Positions 7,505 through 16,045 of a stretch of 64,000 nucleotides of DNA are shown here, piece by piece; the first letter of the stretch is position 1, and every line of letters begins with the position of its first letter. Position numbers and translations under genes: made by a program. The DNA comes from an uncultured Oscillospiraceae bacterium (GTDB lineage: Bacteria; Bacillota; Clostridia; Oscillospirales; Oscillospiraceae), in NCBI GenBank assembly GCA_910577525.1, contig CAJTLI010000009.1, forward strand, positions 28,791-92,790, written 5' to 3'. Below the pieces are notes generated by a model. That model worked only from the letters and a program-made list of their open reading frames with translations. It did no database searches and was not told where the DNA came from.

Positions 7505-7529
7505 CCCAAATTGGTTGTACCAATTTGGG
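7505..7529. promoter_or_regulatory. FCD/GntR (PdhR/LldR-type) operator
   Basis: Perfect 11-bp arms CCCAAATTGGT / ACCAATTTGGG around TGT. The core AATTGGT-N3-ACCAATT is the established site for PdhR/LldR-type FadR-subfamily regulators. It sits at the predicted transcription start, a position expected for repression. The likely ligand is the FCD-GntR protein encoded at 9116. Confidence 0.82.
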
Positions 7530-7608
7530 CGGCCCGCGCCGGACCCTGCAAACAATTTTTGACAGAAAAATGAAACCGTACACTATTGTGAGACAGGAGG
7601 CTTCCTTT

Positions 7609-9030
7609 ATGTCACAGTACAATCAAGTCACCCCTGAGATCATCGCCCAGCTCCAGGCCGCCGCCCCCGGGCACGTGGCGGTGGGCGCGGACGTCAACCC
7701 CGACTACGCCCGGGACGAGATGCCCATCTACGGCGTGAAGCTGCCGGAGGTGTCCGTTGACGCCGCCAGCACCGAGGAGATCGCCGCCGTCATGAAAATC
7801 TGCTACGACAACAACATCCCCGTCACCACCCGGGGCGCGGGCACCGGCCTGGTGGGCGGCTGCACCCCCATCTGCGGCGGCGTGGTCATCTGCACCATGA
7901 AAATGAACAAGATCCTCAGCTACGATTTGGAAAACTTCTCCGTCACCGTCCAGCCCGGCGTGCTCCTCCAACAGCTGGCGGACGACGCCCTCACCCACGG
8001 CTGCATGTATCCCCCCGACCCCGGCGAGAAGATGGCCACCCTGGGGGGCAACGTGGCAACCAACGCCGGCGGTATGCGGGCCGTCAAATACGGCGCCACC
8101 CGGGACTACGTGAAGGCCATGACCGTGGTCCTTCCCACCGGCGAGATCACCAAATTTGGCGCCGCCGTGTCCAAAACCTCCTCCGGCTACAGCCTCACCA
8201 ACCTGATCTGCGGCTCCGAGGGCACCCTGGCCATCATCACCGAGCTGACCCTGAAGCTCATTCCCGCCCCCAAAGCCACTATCAGCCTTATGGCCCCCTT
8301 CGAGGACCTGGACGCCTGCATCTCCACCGTACCCAAGGTGTTCATGAACCACTTGAAGCCCCAGGCTCTGGAGTTTTTTGAAAAAGAGATCCTCATCTCC
8401 TCCGAGGAGTACCTGGGCAAGCAGGTGTTCCCCCGGAAGATCGACGGCGTGGAGGCCGGGGCCTATCTGCTGATGACCTTCGACGGAGACAGCATGGACG
8501 AGCTGGACCCCCTGGTGGAGCGGGCCGCCGAGATGCTGCTGGAGGAGGGCGCGCTGGACGTGCTGGTGGCGGACACCGCCCCCAAGCTGAAGGACACCTG
8601 GGCCGCCCGGTCCTCCTTCCTGGAGGGCATCGAGGAGCAGACCAAGCTGCTGGACGAATGCGATGTGGTGGTGCCGGTGAACAAAATCGCCGAGTACGTG
8701 GCCTACGTGGCCGGGGAGGGGGAGAAGTACGACTTCGAGGTGAAGTACTTCGGCCACGCCGGCGACGGCAACCTGCACATCTACACCTGCTCCAACGACA
8801 TGGACAAGGGTGAGTTTGAGAAGCAGGTGGAGCGGTTCTTCACCAGCATCTACGGCAAAACCGTGGAGCTGGGCGGCCAGATCTCCGGCGAACACGGCAT
8901 CGGCCTGGGCAAGGTGAAGTTCCTGGCTCAGACCGCAGGCCCGGTGAACATGGCGCTGATGGAGGGCATTAAAAAGGTGTTCGACCCCAAAATGATCCTC
9001 AACCCCGGCAAGGTGTGCCACGTACTGTAA
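7609..9030 (+). CDS. glcD: FAD-linked oxidase (GlcD/D-lactate dehydrogenase-like)
   Basis: 473-residue flavoprotein of the GlcD/Dld2 family that oxidises D-2-hydroxy acids such as glycolate or D-lactate. An FAD_binding_4 domain covers residues 40-210, with PVTTRGAGTGLVGG (71-84) and PPDPGEKMATLGGNVATNAG binding FAD. The C-terminal cap has the metal/substrate-binding VKYFGHAGDGNLH and ends with SGEHGIGLGKV and DPKMILNPGKV. ATG at 7609 was chosen because AGGAGG precedes it by 10 bases; the frame is open further upstream but would overlap the operator. No EtfAB or lactate permease is adjacent. Expression is probably derepressed by a 2-hydroxy acid through the regulator encoded downstream. Confidence 0.88.
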   Translation: MSQYNQVTPEIIAQLQAAAPGHVAVGADVNPDYARDEMPIYGVKLPEVSVDAASTEEIAAVMKICYDNNIPVTTRGAGTGLVGGCTPICGGVVICTMKMNKILSYDLENFSVTVQPGVLLQQLADDALTHGCMYPPDPGEKMATLGGNVATNAGGMRAVKYGATRDYVKAMTVVLPTGEITKFGAAVSKTSSGYSLTNLICGSEGTLAIITELTLKLIPAPKATISLMAPFEDLDACISTVPKVFMNHLKPQALEFFEKEILISSEEYLGKQVFPRKIDGVEAGAYLLMTFDGDSMDELDPLVERAAEMLLEEGALDVLVADTAPKLKDTWAARSSFLEGIEEQTKLLDECDVVVPVNKIAEYVAYVAGEGEKYDFEVKYFGHAGDGNLHIYTCSNDMDKGEFEKQVERFFTSIYGKTVELGGQISGEHGIGLGKVKFLAQTAGPVNMALMEGIKKVFDPKMILNPGKVCHVL

Positions 9031-9115
9031 CGGGCCCGCTCCGGCCCTATGCCCCCGCCCCAGGGACAAGCGCTTGTCCAAACCGAAAAAATCAGGCAAA
9101 AGGAGACGCGTTCCC

Positions 9116-9814
9116 ATGGCGGAGAAAACCGAGCGGGCTTATGAAAAAGTCATTGAGCATCTCAAAAACGAGATCTGGCAGGGCACGCTGAAGCGGGGGG
9201 AGCGCCTGCCCCCGGAGCGGGAGCTGGCCGAGTCCCTGGGGGTGAGCCGCAACTCTGTGCGGGAGGCCATCCGCACCCTGGGGCTCATGGGCTTTGTGTC
9301 CAGCACCCAGGGAGCCGGCAATTTCGTCACCTGCGACATCGAGCAGAACCTGCGGGAGAGCTTACGCATGCTGCTGCTGCTGGGCGAGACCAATTACTTC
9401 CAAATCAGCCAGCTGCGCTGCGGCCTGGAGACCGAAAACGCCCGGCTGGCCGCGGAACGGATTACCCCGACGCAGACCGCCCGGCTGTGGGAGTTGGTCC
9501 GGCTCATGGGGGAGGAGCCGGACCAGCAGAGGGCCTCCCGTTATGACCAGGAGTTTCATCTGCTGCTGTGTGAGGCGGCGGGGAACCGGCTCATCAAGTC
9601 TCTGTTCAGCGCCATGCTGTCCACCTTCAACGACTTCATCAGCACCATGTATGTGCGCATCATGGCGGACGCCCCCCAGGCCGAGGCCCTCCACACTGCC
9701 CACCAGCGGCTGGTTCAGGCCTTGGCCGCCCGCGACGCGGACGCCGCCGGTCAGGCCATGCGCACCCATTTTGAGGTGGTGGACGCCTCCCTCAGGCGGG
9801 AAAATCTTCCATAA
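9116..9814 (+). CDS. FCD-domain GntR-family regulator (LldR/PdhR-like)
   Basis: 232-residue transcription factor. Residues 5-70 form the GntR winged helix (LPPERELAESLGVSRNSVRE, then GAGNFV wing); residues 85-225 form an all-helical FCD effector domain, with candidate metal ligands in DQEFH and HTAHQRL. ATG at 9116 follows AAAGGAG; a TTG at 9074 lacks a ribosome site. It lies 85 bp after the FAD oxidase and the oxidase promoter carries the palindrome this subfamily recognises, so it is likely a ligand-responsive local repressor. Effector is inferred to be lactate or glycolate. Confidence 0.88.
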   Translation: MAEKTERAYEKVIEHLKNEIWQGTLKRGERLPPERELAESLGVSRNSVREAIRTLGLMGFVSSTQGAGNFVTCDIEQNLRESLRMLLLLGETNYFQISQLRCGLETENARLAAERITPTQTARLWELVRLMGEEPDQQRASRYDQEFHLLLCEAAGNRLIKSLFSAMLSTFNDFISTMYVRIMADAPQAEALHTAHQRLVQALAARDADAAGQAMRTHFEVVDASLRRENLP

Positions 9815-9875
9815 CTGAGCCGTAATATCATATTTTCAACAAAAACAAGAGGGATATTTTCTGCTATATCGCAGA

Positions 9876-9904
9876 TTGCAACGGGGCCTGGACTTTGCTA
9901 TAAT
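9876..9904 (+). promoter_or_regulatory. strong sigma-A promoter, short leader
   Basis: TTGCAA, 17 bp, TATAAT. The predicted start near 9911 leaves only about 10 bases before the ATG at 9921. Confidence 0.8.
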
Positions 9905-9920
9905 AAAGTCGGTGATCGTT

Positions 9921-10424
9921 ATGGTGTATGTATGTGACAACTGCGGCGCTCTATTCAGCAGAACCGACAAACAGCGCCATTGCCCCGACTGCGGAAAAGA
10001 TTTGATCCGTTCCGCAAATCAGGTAGAGCGTCGTGAATTTATCTCCCGCATGGCGGGCCTGCTGCAAAAAAAATGCGCGGACCATCCCCCGCGCTTCCCC
10101 AGTATGGTTGAGACAGTCATCTCCATGGTAGACTGCTTCACCTTCCAGCTGCCAGTGACCGCGCTCCAAATCGACAACAGCCTGGTGGTTGAGCTCTGGG
10201 TGGAATTCGGCCAGAACGCCGACGACTGGAACGACCTGACCGCCAACGTCTGGGCAGTCGGGAGCGACCGGCAGTCCCACCAGTTTCTCATGTCCATCCA
10301 TCTGCCCATGAACCCCAAAGAGGTGCGGCGGGAACAGGTGGACCGGATCTTTTCCGCCCTGAGCGGAAACAGGACCTTTGTGGACAGACTTCTGGAATTT
10401 GTGACGGAGCAGCTCAGCATATAG
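9921..10424 (+). CDS. zinc-ribbon protein of unknown function
   Basis: 167-residue cytoplasmic protein. The N-terminus is a zinc ribbon (CDNCGALF, then HCPDCGKDL, two CX2C knuckles 14-16 residues apart). The rest is not recognised: an alpha/beta region containing FQLPVTALQIDNSLVVELWV and a C-terminal helix. The ATG at 9921 was chosen because the strong promoter overlaps the earlier in-frame TTG at 9876. The leader is only about 10 nt and has at best GGTGAT as a ribosome site. Single-gene unit ending in the terminator at 10490-10562. Confidence 0.72.
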   Translation: MVYVCDNCGALFSRTDKQRHCPDCGKDLIRSANQVERREFISRMAGLLQKKCADHPPRFPSMVETVISMVDCFTFQLPVTALQIDNSLVVELWVEFGQNADDWNDLTANVWAVGSDRQSHQFLMSIHLPMNPKEVRREQVDRIFSALSGNRTFVDRLLEFVTEQLSI

Positions 10425-10489
10425 CCGGAGCCGGACGGGTCCCTCTTCCGTCCAGCCCCCGGCGCGGAAGGGCGCCCCGGCCTTTCGGC

Positions 10490-10562
10490 AAAACAGAACG
10501 GCCCTGCCTCATCCGGCGGCTGGAAGCCAGCCGCCTCGGATTGGGTGGGGCCGTTCTGTTTT
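10490..10562. terminator. bidirectional terminator between convergent genes
   Basis: Outer arms AAAACAGAACGGCCC and GGGCCGTTCTGTTTT pair perfectly, with an inner GGCGGCTGG/CCAGCCGCC stem. T tracts occur on both strands. The right arm runs into the stop codon of the FapA-like gene. Confidence 0.85.
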
Positions 10563-12177
10563 ATTGCAGCTGTATTCGGTTCTCCTCCACATGAATATCG
10601 CACTGTTCCTCTATGGTGGTAATCTCCTCCGTCAGCCGGCCGATCTGAACCTCCAGATGAGGATACAGCTTCTCGCAGCGAATCCTTCCCCTGCTCTTTT
10701 TGTCCAGCTCTTTTTCCAGGAGCTTCAGCTCCGCCGCCAGCGCCTCCTTCTTTTCCAGGTACAGGCTCCGCTGCTCCGCCAGCTGCTCCAGCAGCTCCCG
10801 CTCCCCGTCCGTAATCCGGTAGCCCTTTTTTCGAAGGGTGGTGATGGGCTCCCACAGCTTTTCAACCACCGACTGCACACTCGACAGCTCGGCCTTAAGC
10901 CGTTTCCACGCCTCCGGGATATGGGGCGGATAGCCCACGGAGACCTGGCTGCGGCCCCCCGCCAAATTCCCGATGCGCAGGCACAGAATGCTGTCCCCCG
11001 CCTGAATGTGGCTGTCCACAATCATTCCGCGCCCGCTCATGACATAGACCGTCCCGCCGCAGCGGATTGAACTGTTCAAAATCGCGTCCGCGATTACGCT
11101 GGTCCCGGCCTCAATTTTCGCCCATTCCATCACGGGGGCCTGGACCTGACAGGCCGCGGTCAGGCGGGTTTCGCCCTGCGTCCCATAAACGCCCTGCTGA
11201 ATTCGGATGGTTCCTCCCGTGGACACCACCCGGGCCCGCCCCAGCTTTCCATTGATTACAATATCGCCGGAGGCCTCTATATCCACTCCGCCGTCCACGG
11301 TTCCCCCTATGTAGAGATTGCCGGAGATCCGCAGCGTCCCCTGAAACTGATCCATGTCCCCGTCAATAATCTTCTGCGCGTGAATGCAGAACTGGTCGTT
11401 CTCAATATACAGGATTCCGTCCGCCTCCGCGATCAGCGCCTGCCCTCCCCTGCCGATCACCGTGTTCTCCCCCTGCGGTATCCGGGCCTTGACAGCCGGA
11501 CGGACCGACCTCTTCTGTCCGGTTACATCCATGCCGTCCGCCCCCGCCCGCGGCGGGCGGATCAGGCAGACGGCCGTTCCCTTTCGGATGGGCTGAAGCT
11601 GGACATCCTCTCCAAAATCCACCTGGCTCCCATTCTGCACCTCCAGCTGCATGGTTTTGCGCCGCTTGAAAAGCTCGACCACCTTTCCGTCTTCCCCCTC
11701 CTGGGGCGGCTTTCCCCGCGCTACCGGAAATATACGCAGATATCCCCGCCCAAACTCCCGCTGAATCTCCTCGCGCAAAATGCCATAGTTGATGCCCTCG
11801 TAATGCAGATCCTCCATAAACTCCTCCAGAGTGATCTCATCACCGCCGTTTTCCGGCGGAAGAAGGCATCCGAAGGCGCTCATCCGATCCTGTGACAAAA
11901 AAAACTGCGCCGCCGCTTTCATGGGCTGAAGCTCGCCGTCCGCCGCCTTTTTGTACCGGACCCGGCAGGTCTCCTTCAGCGCCCAGGAAAAATTTTCGAT
12001 TGTCTTGCCGTCCTCCGGATACCGCTCCATCGCCTCGCCGCATGCCGCGTCCAGCGCGGAATACCTCCTCATCTGAGGCGCAGAGGAGAACAGTTTTCTT
12101 TTTTGCTCGCCCGCTCCCTTGGGCACAAGCCGGTCGAAAAGCGACACCTTCATCCCCTGCCTTTTCCCGCGCCTCAT
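10561..12177 (-). CDS. FapA-family (DUF342) protein
   Basis: 538-residue FapA/DUF342 family protein. The N-terminal 170 residues are a mixed region, the middle (about 190-420) is the right-handed beta-helix-like FapA core (ISGNLYIGGTVDGGVDIEAS, DIVINGKLGRARVVSTGGTI), and the C-terminal 110 residues are a coiled coil rich in Leu/Glu/Lys (ELLEQLAEQRSLYLEKKEAL). Family members occur near motility, sporulation or cell-envelope genes; the molecular function is not settled. ATG at 12177 has AGGCGG upstream, and a second in-frame ATG at 12153 after AGGCAGGGG is equally plausible. Monocistronic, converging on the zinc-ribbon gene. Confidence 0.85.
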   Translation of the reverse strand: MRRGKRQGMKVSLFDRLVPKGAGEQKRKLFSSAPQMRRYSALDAACGEAMERYPEDGKTIENFSWALKETCRVRYKKAADGELQPMKAAAQFFLSQDRMSAFGCLLPPENGGDEITLEEFMEDLHYEGINYGILREEIQREFGRGYLRIFPVARGKPPQEGEDGKVVELFKRRKTMQLEVQNGSQVDFGEDVQLQPIRKGTAVCLIRPPRAGADGMDVTGQKRSVRPAVKARIPQGENTVIGRGGQALIAEADGILYIENDQFCIHAQKIIDGDMDQFQGTLRISGNLYIGGTVDGGVDIEASGDIVINGKLGRARVVSTGGTIRIQQGVYGTQGETRLTAACQVQAPVMEWAKIEAGTSVIADAILNSSIRCGGTVYVMSGRGMIVDSHIQAGDSILCLRIGNLAGGRSQVSVGYPPHIPEAWKRLKAELSSVQSVVEKLWEPITTLRKKGYRITDGERELLEQLAEQRSLYLEKKEALAAELKLLEKELDKKSRGRIRCEKLYPHLEVQIGRLTEEITTIEEQCDIHVEENRIQLQ

Positions 12178-12305
12178 GTTAACAGCCGCCTATGGTTCTA
12201 TTATTCTCATCATATCATTTTTAAAGAGAATTATCAAGTGCCGATGTGTTCCCCGCCGCGCGGTTTTCACAGCCTCCCTCACCGTCCGCCAGCGGGGTTG
12301 CGCAG

Positions 12306-12339
12306 CAAAAATTGACAGGCCGCTCCCGGCCTGTCAATT
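12306..12339 (-). terminator. terminator of spoIVFA-spoIVFB
   Basis: Perfect 12-bp arms AATTGACAGGCC / GGCCTGTCAATT with a 6-nt loop, followed by T residues on the minus strand; 20 bp after the spoIVFB stop. Confidence 0.85.
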
Positions 12340-12358
12340 GATTGTATCGCCGTCAATT

Positions 12359-12943
12359 TCATTTCGTCCCCCGGCGGAGCACTCCCGCCAGCAGCCACAG
12401 CGCGGTGAGCAGCAGCGTCACATTGGCGTAATGAACCGCCGCCACCGTCCCCACGCCCACCAGCACCCCTACCAGGCAGCCGGACAGGGCGGTGGTCAGC
12501 CGGTACGCCCAGTCCAGGTCCAGCCGCCAGGCCAGCAGTCCATAGATCACCCGCCCGCCGTCCAGCGGCAGGATGGGAAGCAGATTGAACGCCCCTATGG
12601 CCAGGGAAACCGCCGCCGCCAGCGTCCGGCCCGCGGCCAGACAGATTCCTCCCACCGCCAGATTTGCCGCCGGTCCGGCCAGGGCCACCAGGCTGTCCTG
12701 ACCATAGCCCAGCGGCGCGCCGTACCGGATGCGCAGCTCAGCTCCCACCGCCGTCAGGGAGAGCTCCTCCACCCGGCCGCCCAGCCGGACGGCGGCGGCC
12801 ACGTGCCCCAGCTCGTGAGCCGCGCAGGCCAGCAGCCCCCAGGGCAGCAGCCCCACGCCCTCGTCCAGCCAGAACAGCGCCGCCAGCAGCAGCAGAAAGC
12901 CCGAGCTCACCTCCACCCTGGGGCGGTCATGCCAGGTCCACAT
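12359..12943 (-). CDS. spoIVFB: SpoIVFB-like site-2 intramembrane protease
   Basis: 194-residue M50-family intramembrane metalloprotease. HELGH (H43, E44, H47) lies in the second hydrophobic segment, and NLLPILPLDGG (120-130) contributes the third zinc ligand D128. Five to six membrane helices are visible. In Bacillus SpoIVFB cleaves pro-sigma-K in the outer forespore membrane. The gene overlaps the upstream LytM-domain gene by 17 bp, reproducing the spoIVFA-spoIVFB arrangement, which supports the sporulation role over a generic M50 protease. It lacks a C-terminal CBS domain in this length, as is seen in some short homologues. Confidence 0.88.
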   Translation of the reverse strand: MWTWHDRPRVEVSSGFLLLLAALFWLDEGVGLLPWGLLACAAHELGHVAAAVRLGGRVEELSLTAVGAELRIRYGAPLGYGQDSLVALAGPAANLAVGGICLAAGRTLAAAVSLAIGAFNLLPILPLDGGRVIYGLLAWRLDLDWAYRLTTALSGCLVGVLVGVGTVAAVHYANVTLLLTALWLLAGVLRRGTK

Positions 12944-13934
12944 AATATGCCGGGTCCAGCCGGATGTTGTCCTTCTCGATGGTCAGGTGGAGATGGGGTC
13001 CGGTGGCGTCCCCCGTATGTCCCACCAGGGCCACGGTCTGCCCGCAGCTCACCTGGTCTCCCTTGTGCACCAGCAGCCTGCTGCAATGGGCATAAAAGCT
13101 GCTGACATTGTTTTCGTGGCGTATTTTCAGATAGTTTCCGAATTCATCGCTCTCTCCGATATACTCCACGGTGCCCGCGGCAAAGGCGCCGATCTCCGTT
13201 CCCTCCTCCGCGCCGATATCCAGCGCCAGATGAAACTCGTATTGGCCGTTGATGGGACTGTCCCGATAGCCGAAGCCGGAGGTGGCCGAGCCCTCCACCG
13301 GGACGGCGGTCTCGCTGAGGCCCAGCTCATAGTAGGCAAAGCTCACGTTTCGGGGCAGTTTAACCCCGTCGTCGGTATAGGCCTGGGCCACCGCCGTCAC
13401 CACCTCCGGCTGGCTTGGCTCTGATTCCGAGGGAACCGGACCGCTCTCCCCCGGCTCCGCCTCCACAGGCTCGTCCCCTTTGTCCGCAGCGTTTCCCACA
13501 CGCAAAAAGCCATACCGCCTCAGGTCGCTCAGCCCGCCGTCCCTGGTCTGGCTCAGCGCCGCCGGGGCCGTCTGCGGCGGCGGTGTCTCCGCCGGACGCT
13601 GCGCGGGCTCCGTCTCCGTCTCCATGCCCAGCAGCGCGGCGCACAGCGTCTCCAGCGCCCCCCGTACCGGCTCCCCCTGGGCCAGATCGGTTCCAAACCG
13701 CTGAAACACCGCCTTAAAATCCACATTCGCGGCCGCCGCCTCCCGGAATGTCACCAGCTGGGCCGGAAACACCCCCCGCCCGATGTATACCAGCAGAAAC
13801 AGGGCCAGACTGACGCCGAGCTGAATCAGCCTGCGCCGGTCCCCCTCTGCCGCGGCGTTCCGCGCGGAGCGCTTTGTCCTCTGAACGGGCCTTCGCCCCC
13901 TGCCTGCGGTCCTGCGTCTGGCTGTCCCATCCAC
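12927..13934 (-). CDS. spoIVFA: SpoIVFA-like membrane-anchored M23/LytM protein
   Basis: 335-residue bitopic protein. An Arg-rich cytoplasmic N-terminus (to about residue 38) precedes one membrane segment (LIQLGVSLALFLLVYIG), a Pro/Glu-rich linker, and a C-terminal LytM/M23 domain of about 120 residues. The motifs FHLALDIG and GPHLHL keep the His/Asp and HxH zinc ligands; Bacillus SpoIVFA, which regulates SpoIVFB, is not known as an active peptidase. GTG at 13934 was chosen because AAGGAGGGG lies 6 bases upstream; longer reading would pass through the sigma-E-like promoter and a terminator. Translation-coupled to spoIVFB. Confidence 0.85.
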   Translation of the reverse strand: MDGTARRRTAGRGRRPVQRTKRSARNAAAEGDRRRLIQLGVSLALFLLVYIGRGVFPAQLVTFREAAAANVDFKAVFQRFGTDLAQGEPVRGALETLCAALLGMETETEPAQRPAETPPPQTAPAALSQTRDGGLSDLRRYGFLRVGNAADKGDEPVEAEPGESGPVPSESEPSQPEVVTAVAQAYTDDGVKLPRNVSFAYYELGLSETAVPVEGSATSGFGYRDSPINGQYEFHLALDIGAEEGTEIGAFAAGTVEYIGESDEFGNYLKIRHENNVSSFYAHCSRLLVHKGDQVSCGQTVALVGHTGDATGPHLHLTIEKDNIRLDPAYYVDLA

Positions 13935-13967
13935 AAGCTGCCCCTCCTTATCCACACAGTCTGCACT

Positions 13968-13997
13968 ACTGTATGTCCAAGGCTGGGATTTTATGCA
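13968..13997 (-). promoter_or_regulatory. sigma-E-like promoter of spoIVFA-spoIVFB
   Basis: Minus strand TGCATAAA, 14 bp, CATACAGT. The -10 fits sigma-E well and the -35 partly; spoIVF is sigma-E dependent in Bacillus. Confidence 0.6.
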
Positions 13998-14013
13998 AAC
14001 CCGCACCGCCCGC

Positions 14014-14049
14014 AAAAAGGCCCCGCCTGCCTCAAAGGCAGGCGGGGCC
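14014..14049 (-). terminator. terminator of the epimerase operon
   Basis: 14-bp perfect stem GGCCCCGCCTGCCT / AGGCAGGCGGGGCC, loop CAA, five T on the minus strand. Confidence 0.85.
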
Positions 14050-14178
14050 CGACCGCAGGGTCCGGGCACTTTATCGTCGACACGGTTGAAAAGCGGCCTC
14101 GTGTCAGACTTCATCGTCAGCGCACGACCGGCCAGACAGCAGCTGCGCCGCTGTGTGAAAATCGACAGATGCCGATTT

Positions 14179-15075
14179 TCAACTGCGCTGACTATACCGG
14201 ACCGTCACCGTGTATTTCAGCCTTTTCTCCCCGCCGGGGGCCAGCCGGATCACATAGGGCTTGTCGGAAAACGCGCCGCTCTCATTCTCCCGGGCGGCAC
14301 AGCCGTGCCAAGGCTCCAGACAGATGTAGGGGGCGTTGGCATGGGGCATGGTCCAGAACGCCACCATGGGAAACTCCCCGAACTCCATATGGACGCCGCG
14401 GCCTCCGTCTTTATGTCGGAGCGCCACCCCTTTGGAGCGCAGTCCCTCAAAAATCAGGGTATCCACCCGGTCAAACACAGCGTGGTCCAGGGGCAGGGTG
14501 TCCGTATGCTCCAGCGCCGGGCCGAACAGCCCCTCCGCCGTCAGCCCCTGGGCCGTGGGGATCATGGCCTTGACATCCTCCGGCTCGTCAAACACCAGCC
14601 GGTAGTCCTCGAACCGCTCCCCCTCCCCCAGGGGGCAGTTGATACCCGTGTGGGCGCCCACGCAGAACAGCAGGTCCTCCCCACCCGGATTGCCGATCTC
14701 AAACTGGGTGGAAAAGCCGCCCTCCTCCAGCTGGTGCCGCACCCGGAACACAAACGCGAAGGGATACTGGGCCAGCGTCTCGGGGGACGAGCGCAGCTCC
14801 ATCACCACGTAGTCCTCCCCCCGCTCCGCCACGGTAAACTCGGACCGCCGGGCAAACCCGTGCCTGGCCATCTCATAGGTCCTGCCCTTGACGGACACTC
14901 TGCCGTCCTTCAAGTTGCCCACGATGGGAAACAGGTTGGGGTTCCGCCCCGTCCAGGAACCGGCATCGCCCTGCCAGATGTACTCCGTGCCCTGCCCGTC
15001 CCGGAAGGACACCAGCTCGCCGCCCAGGGTGTCCGCGGCGGCGGCGTACGCCCCACGCCTCAATTCGACTCTCAC
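14179..15075 (-). CDS. aldose 1-epimerase family protein
   Basis: 298-residue cytoplasmic galactose-mutarotase-fold protein (LacX/YihR-type aldose epimerase). NPNLFPIVGNLKDG (45-58) is the substrate loop, MARHGFAR contains the first catalytic His, VGAHTGINCPL the second, and EPWHGCA a conserved late acidic block. These enzymes interconvert alpha and beta anomers of sugars or sugar phosphates. It starts 13 bp after a nucleotidyltransferase, so both probably process sugars, but no transporter or kinase is adjacent. ATG at 15075. Confidence 0.88.
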   Translation of the reverse strand: MRVELRRGAYAAAADTLGGELVSFRDGQGTEYIWQGDAGSWTGRNPNLFPIVGNLKDGRVSVKGRTYEMARHGFARRSEFTVAERGEDYVVMELRSSPETLAQYPFAFVFRVRHQLEEGGFSTQFEIGNPGGEDLLFCVGAHTGINCPLGEGERFEDYRLVFDEPEDVKAMIPTAQGLTAEGLFGPALEHTDTLPLDHAVFDRVDTLIFEGLRSKGVALRHKDGGRGVHMEFGEFPMVAFWTMPHANAPYICLEPWHGCAARENESGAFSDKPYVIRLAPGGEKRLKYTVTVRYSQRS

Positions 15076-15088
15076 GGTCCGTCCCTCC

Positions 15089-16012
15089 TCACCGGTTCTC
15101 CGGCCACAGCTCCTCCGGATACAGCCCGGACTCCGTCATGGCCGCGATGGCGGCGGTGACGGTGGGTTTGTCCTCCCGATAGGTGACGCCGTACCACTTG
15201 TCCTCGCTGAGCAGCACCCGCACCCGGGCCCTGTCCAGCAGCTGGTTGACCACGCTGGGCAGGAAATACTCCGCCTTCAGCGGGTTTTCCTCCAGCGCCT
15301 TGTCCAAAAAGGCCGGGAACCGGGCCTCCGCCTCATCCAAGAAGCTCCGCTGGAACCCCCACATGTTCATGGACACCACGGTATCCCCCGAGACGGCCGT
15401 CCAGCTCTGCCCGCCGTCCTCGGAGTAACGGGCGTCCTCCCCGTCCTTTTCAATACAGGTGCGCTCGTTGATGCTGCACAGGGTCCAATCCGGGTCCATG
15501 GCGCACACGCCCCGGGCCACGGAGCCGTTTTCCGTCACGGTATTTCTCAGGCGGTAGCCCACCATGGCGTACTCGTACACCTCTCCGTCCGGGTGGGTGA
15601 GCAGATAATCATAAATGAGCTTGTACGCCTCGGGGCCGTAGTAGTCGTCGGCGTTGATGATGGCAAAGGGCCCGTCCACCACATGCCGGGCGGCTAGCGC
15701 CGCCTGAGCGGTGCCCCAGGGCTTTACCCGGCCCTCGGGAACCGCGTAGCCCTCCGGCAGGTCGTCCCTGCTCTGGAATACATACTTCACATCCATATGC
15801 GGTTCCACCCGCCGGCCCACCCGGGCCTTGAACTCCTCCTCAATCTCCTCCTTGATGACGAACACCACCGTCTCGAACCCAGCCCGGCGGGCGTCGTACA
15901 TGGAGTAATCCAGAATCACTTGGTCATGGCCTCCCACCGGGTCCAGCTGCTTCAGCCCGCCGTACCGGCTGCCCATGCCCGCGGCCATAATGACCAGGAC
16001 CGGCTTGTTCAT
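15089..16012 (-). CDS. sugar-nucleotidyltransferase-like NTP transferase
   Basis: 307-residue NTP_transferase-fold enzyme. The N-terminus VIMAAGMGSRYGGLKQLDPV is the phosphate-binding GXGXRXGXXK loop, and FAIINADDYYGPEAY (about 117-131) holds the metal-binding Asp pair. The enzyme should transfer a nucleoside monophosphate to a sugar phosphate; the sugar is not identifiable. Length fits a catalytic domain without a left-handed beta-helix. ATG at 16012 follows AAAGGAGAG, 33 bp after DUF3842. Confidence 0.85.
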   Translation of the reverse strand: MNKPVLVIMAAGMGSRYGGLKQLDPVGGHDQVILDYSMYDARRAGFETVVFVIKEEIEEEFKARVGRRVEPHMDVKYVFQSRDDLPEGYAVPEGRVKPWGTAQAALAARHVVDGPFAIINADDYYGPEAYKLIYDYLLTHPDGEVYEYAMVGYRLRNTVTENGSVARGVCAMDPDWTLCSINERTCIEKDGEDARYSEDGGQSWTAVSGDTVVSMNMWGFQRSFLDEAEARFPAFLDKALEENPLKAEYFLPSVVNQLLDRARVRVLLSEDKWYGVTYREDKPTVTAAIAAMTESGLYPEELWPENR

Positions 16013-16045
16013 GGTTCATCTCTCCTTTAAAATATGATGTGTGAA

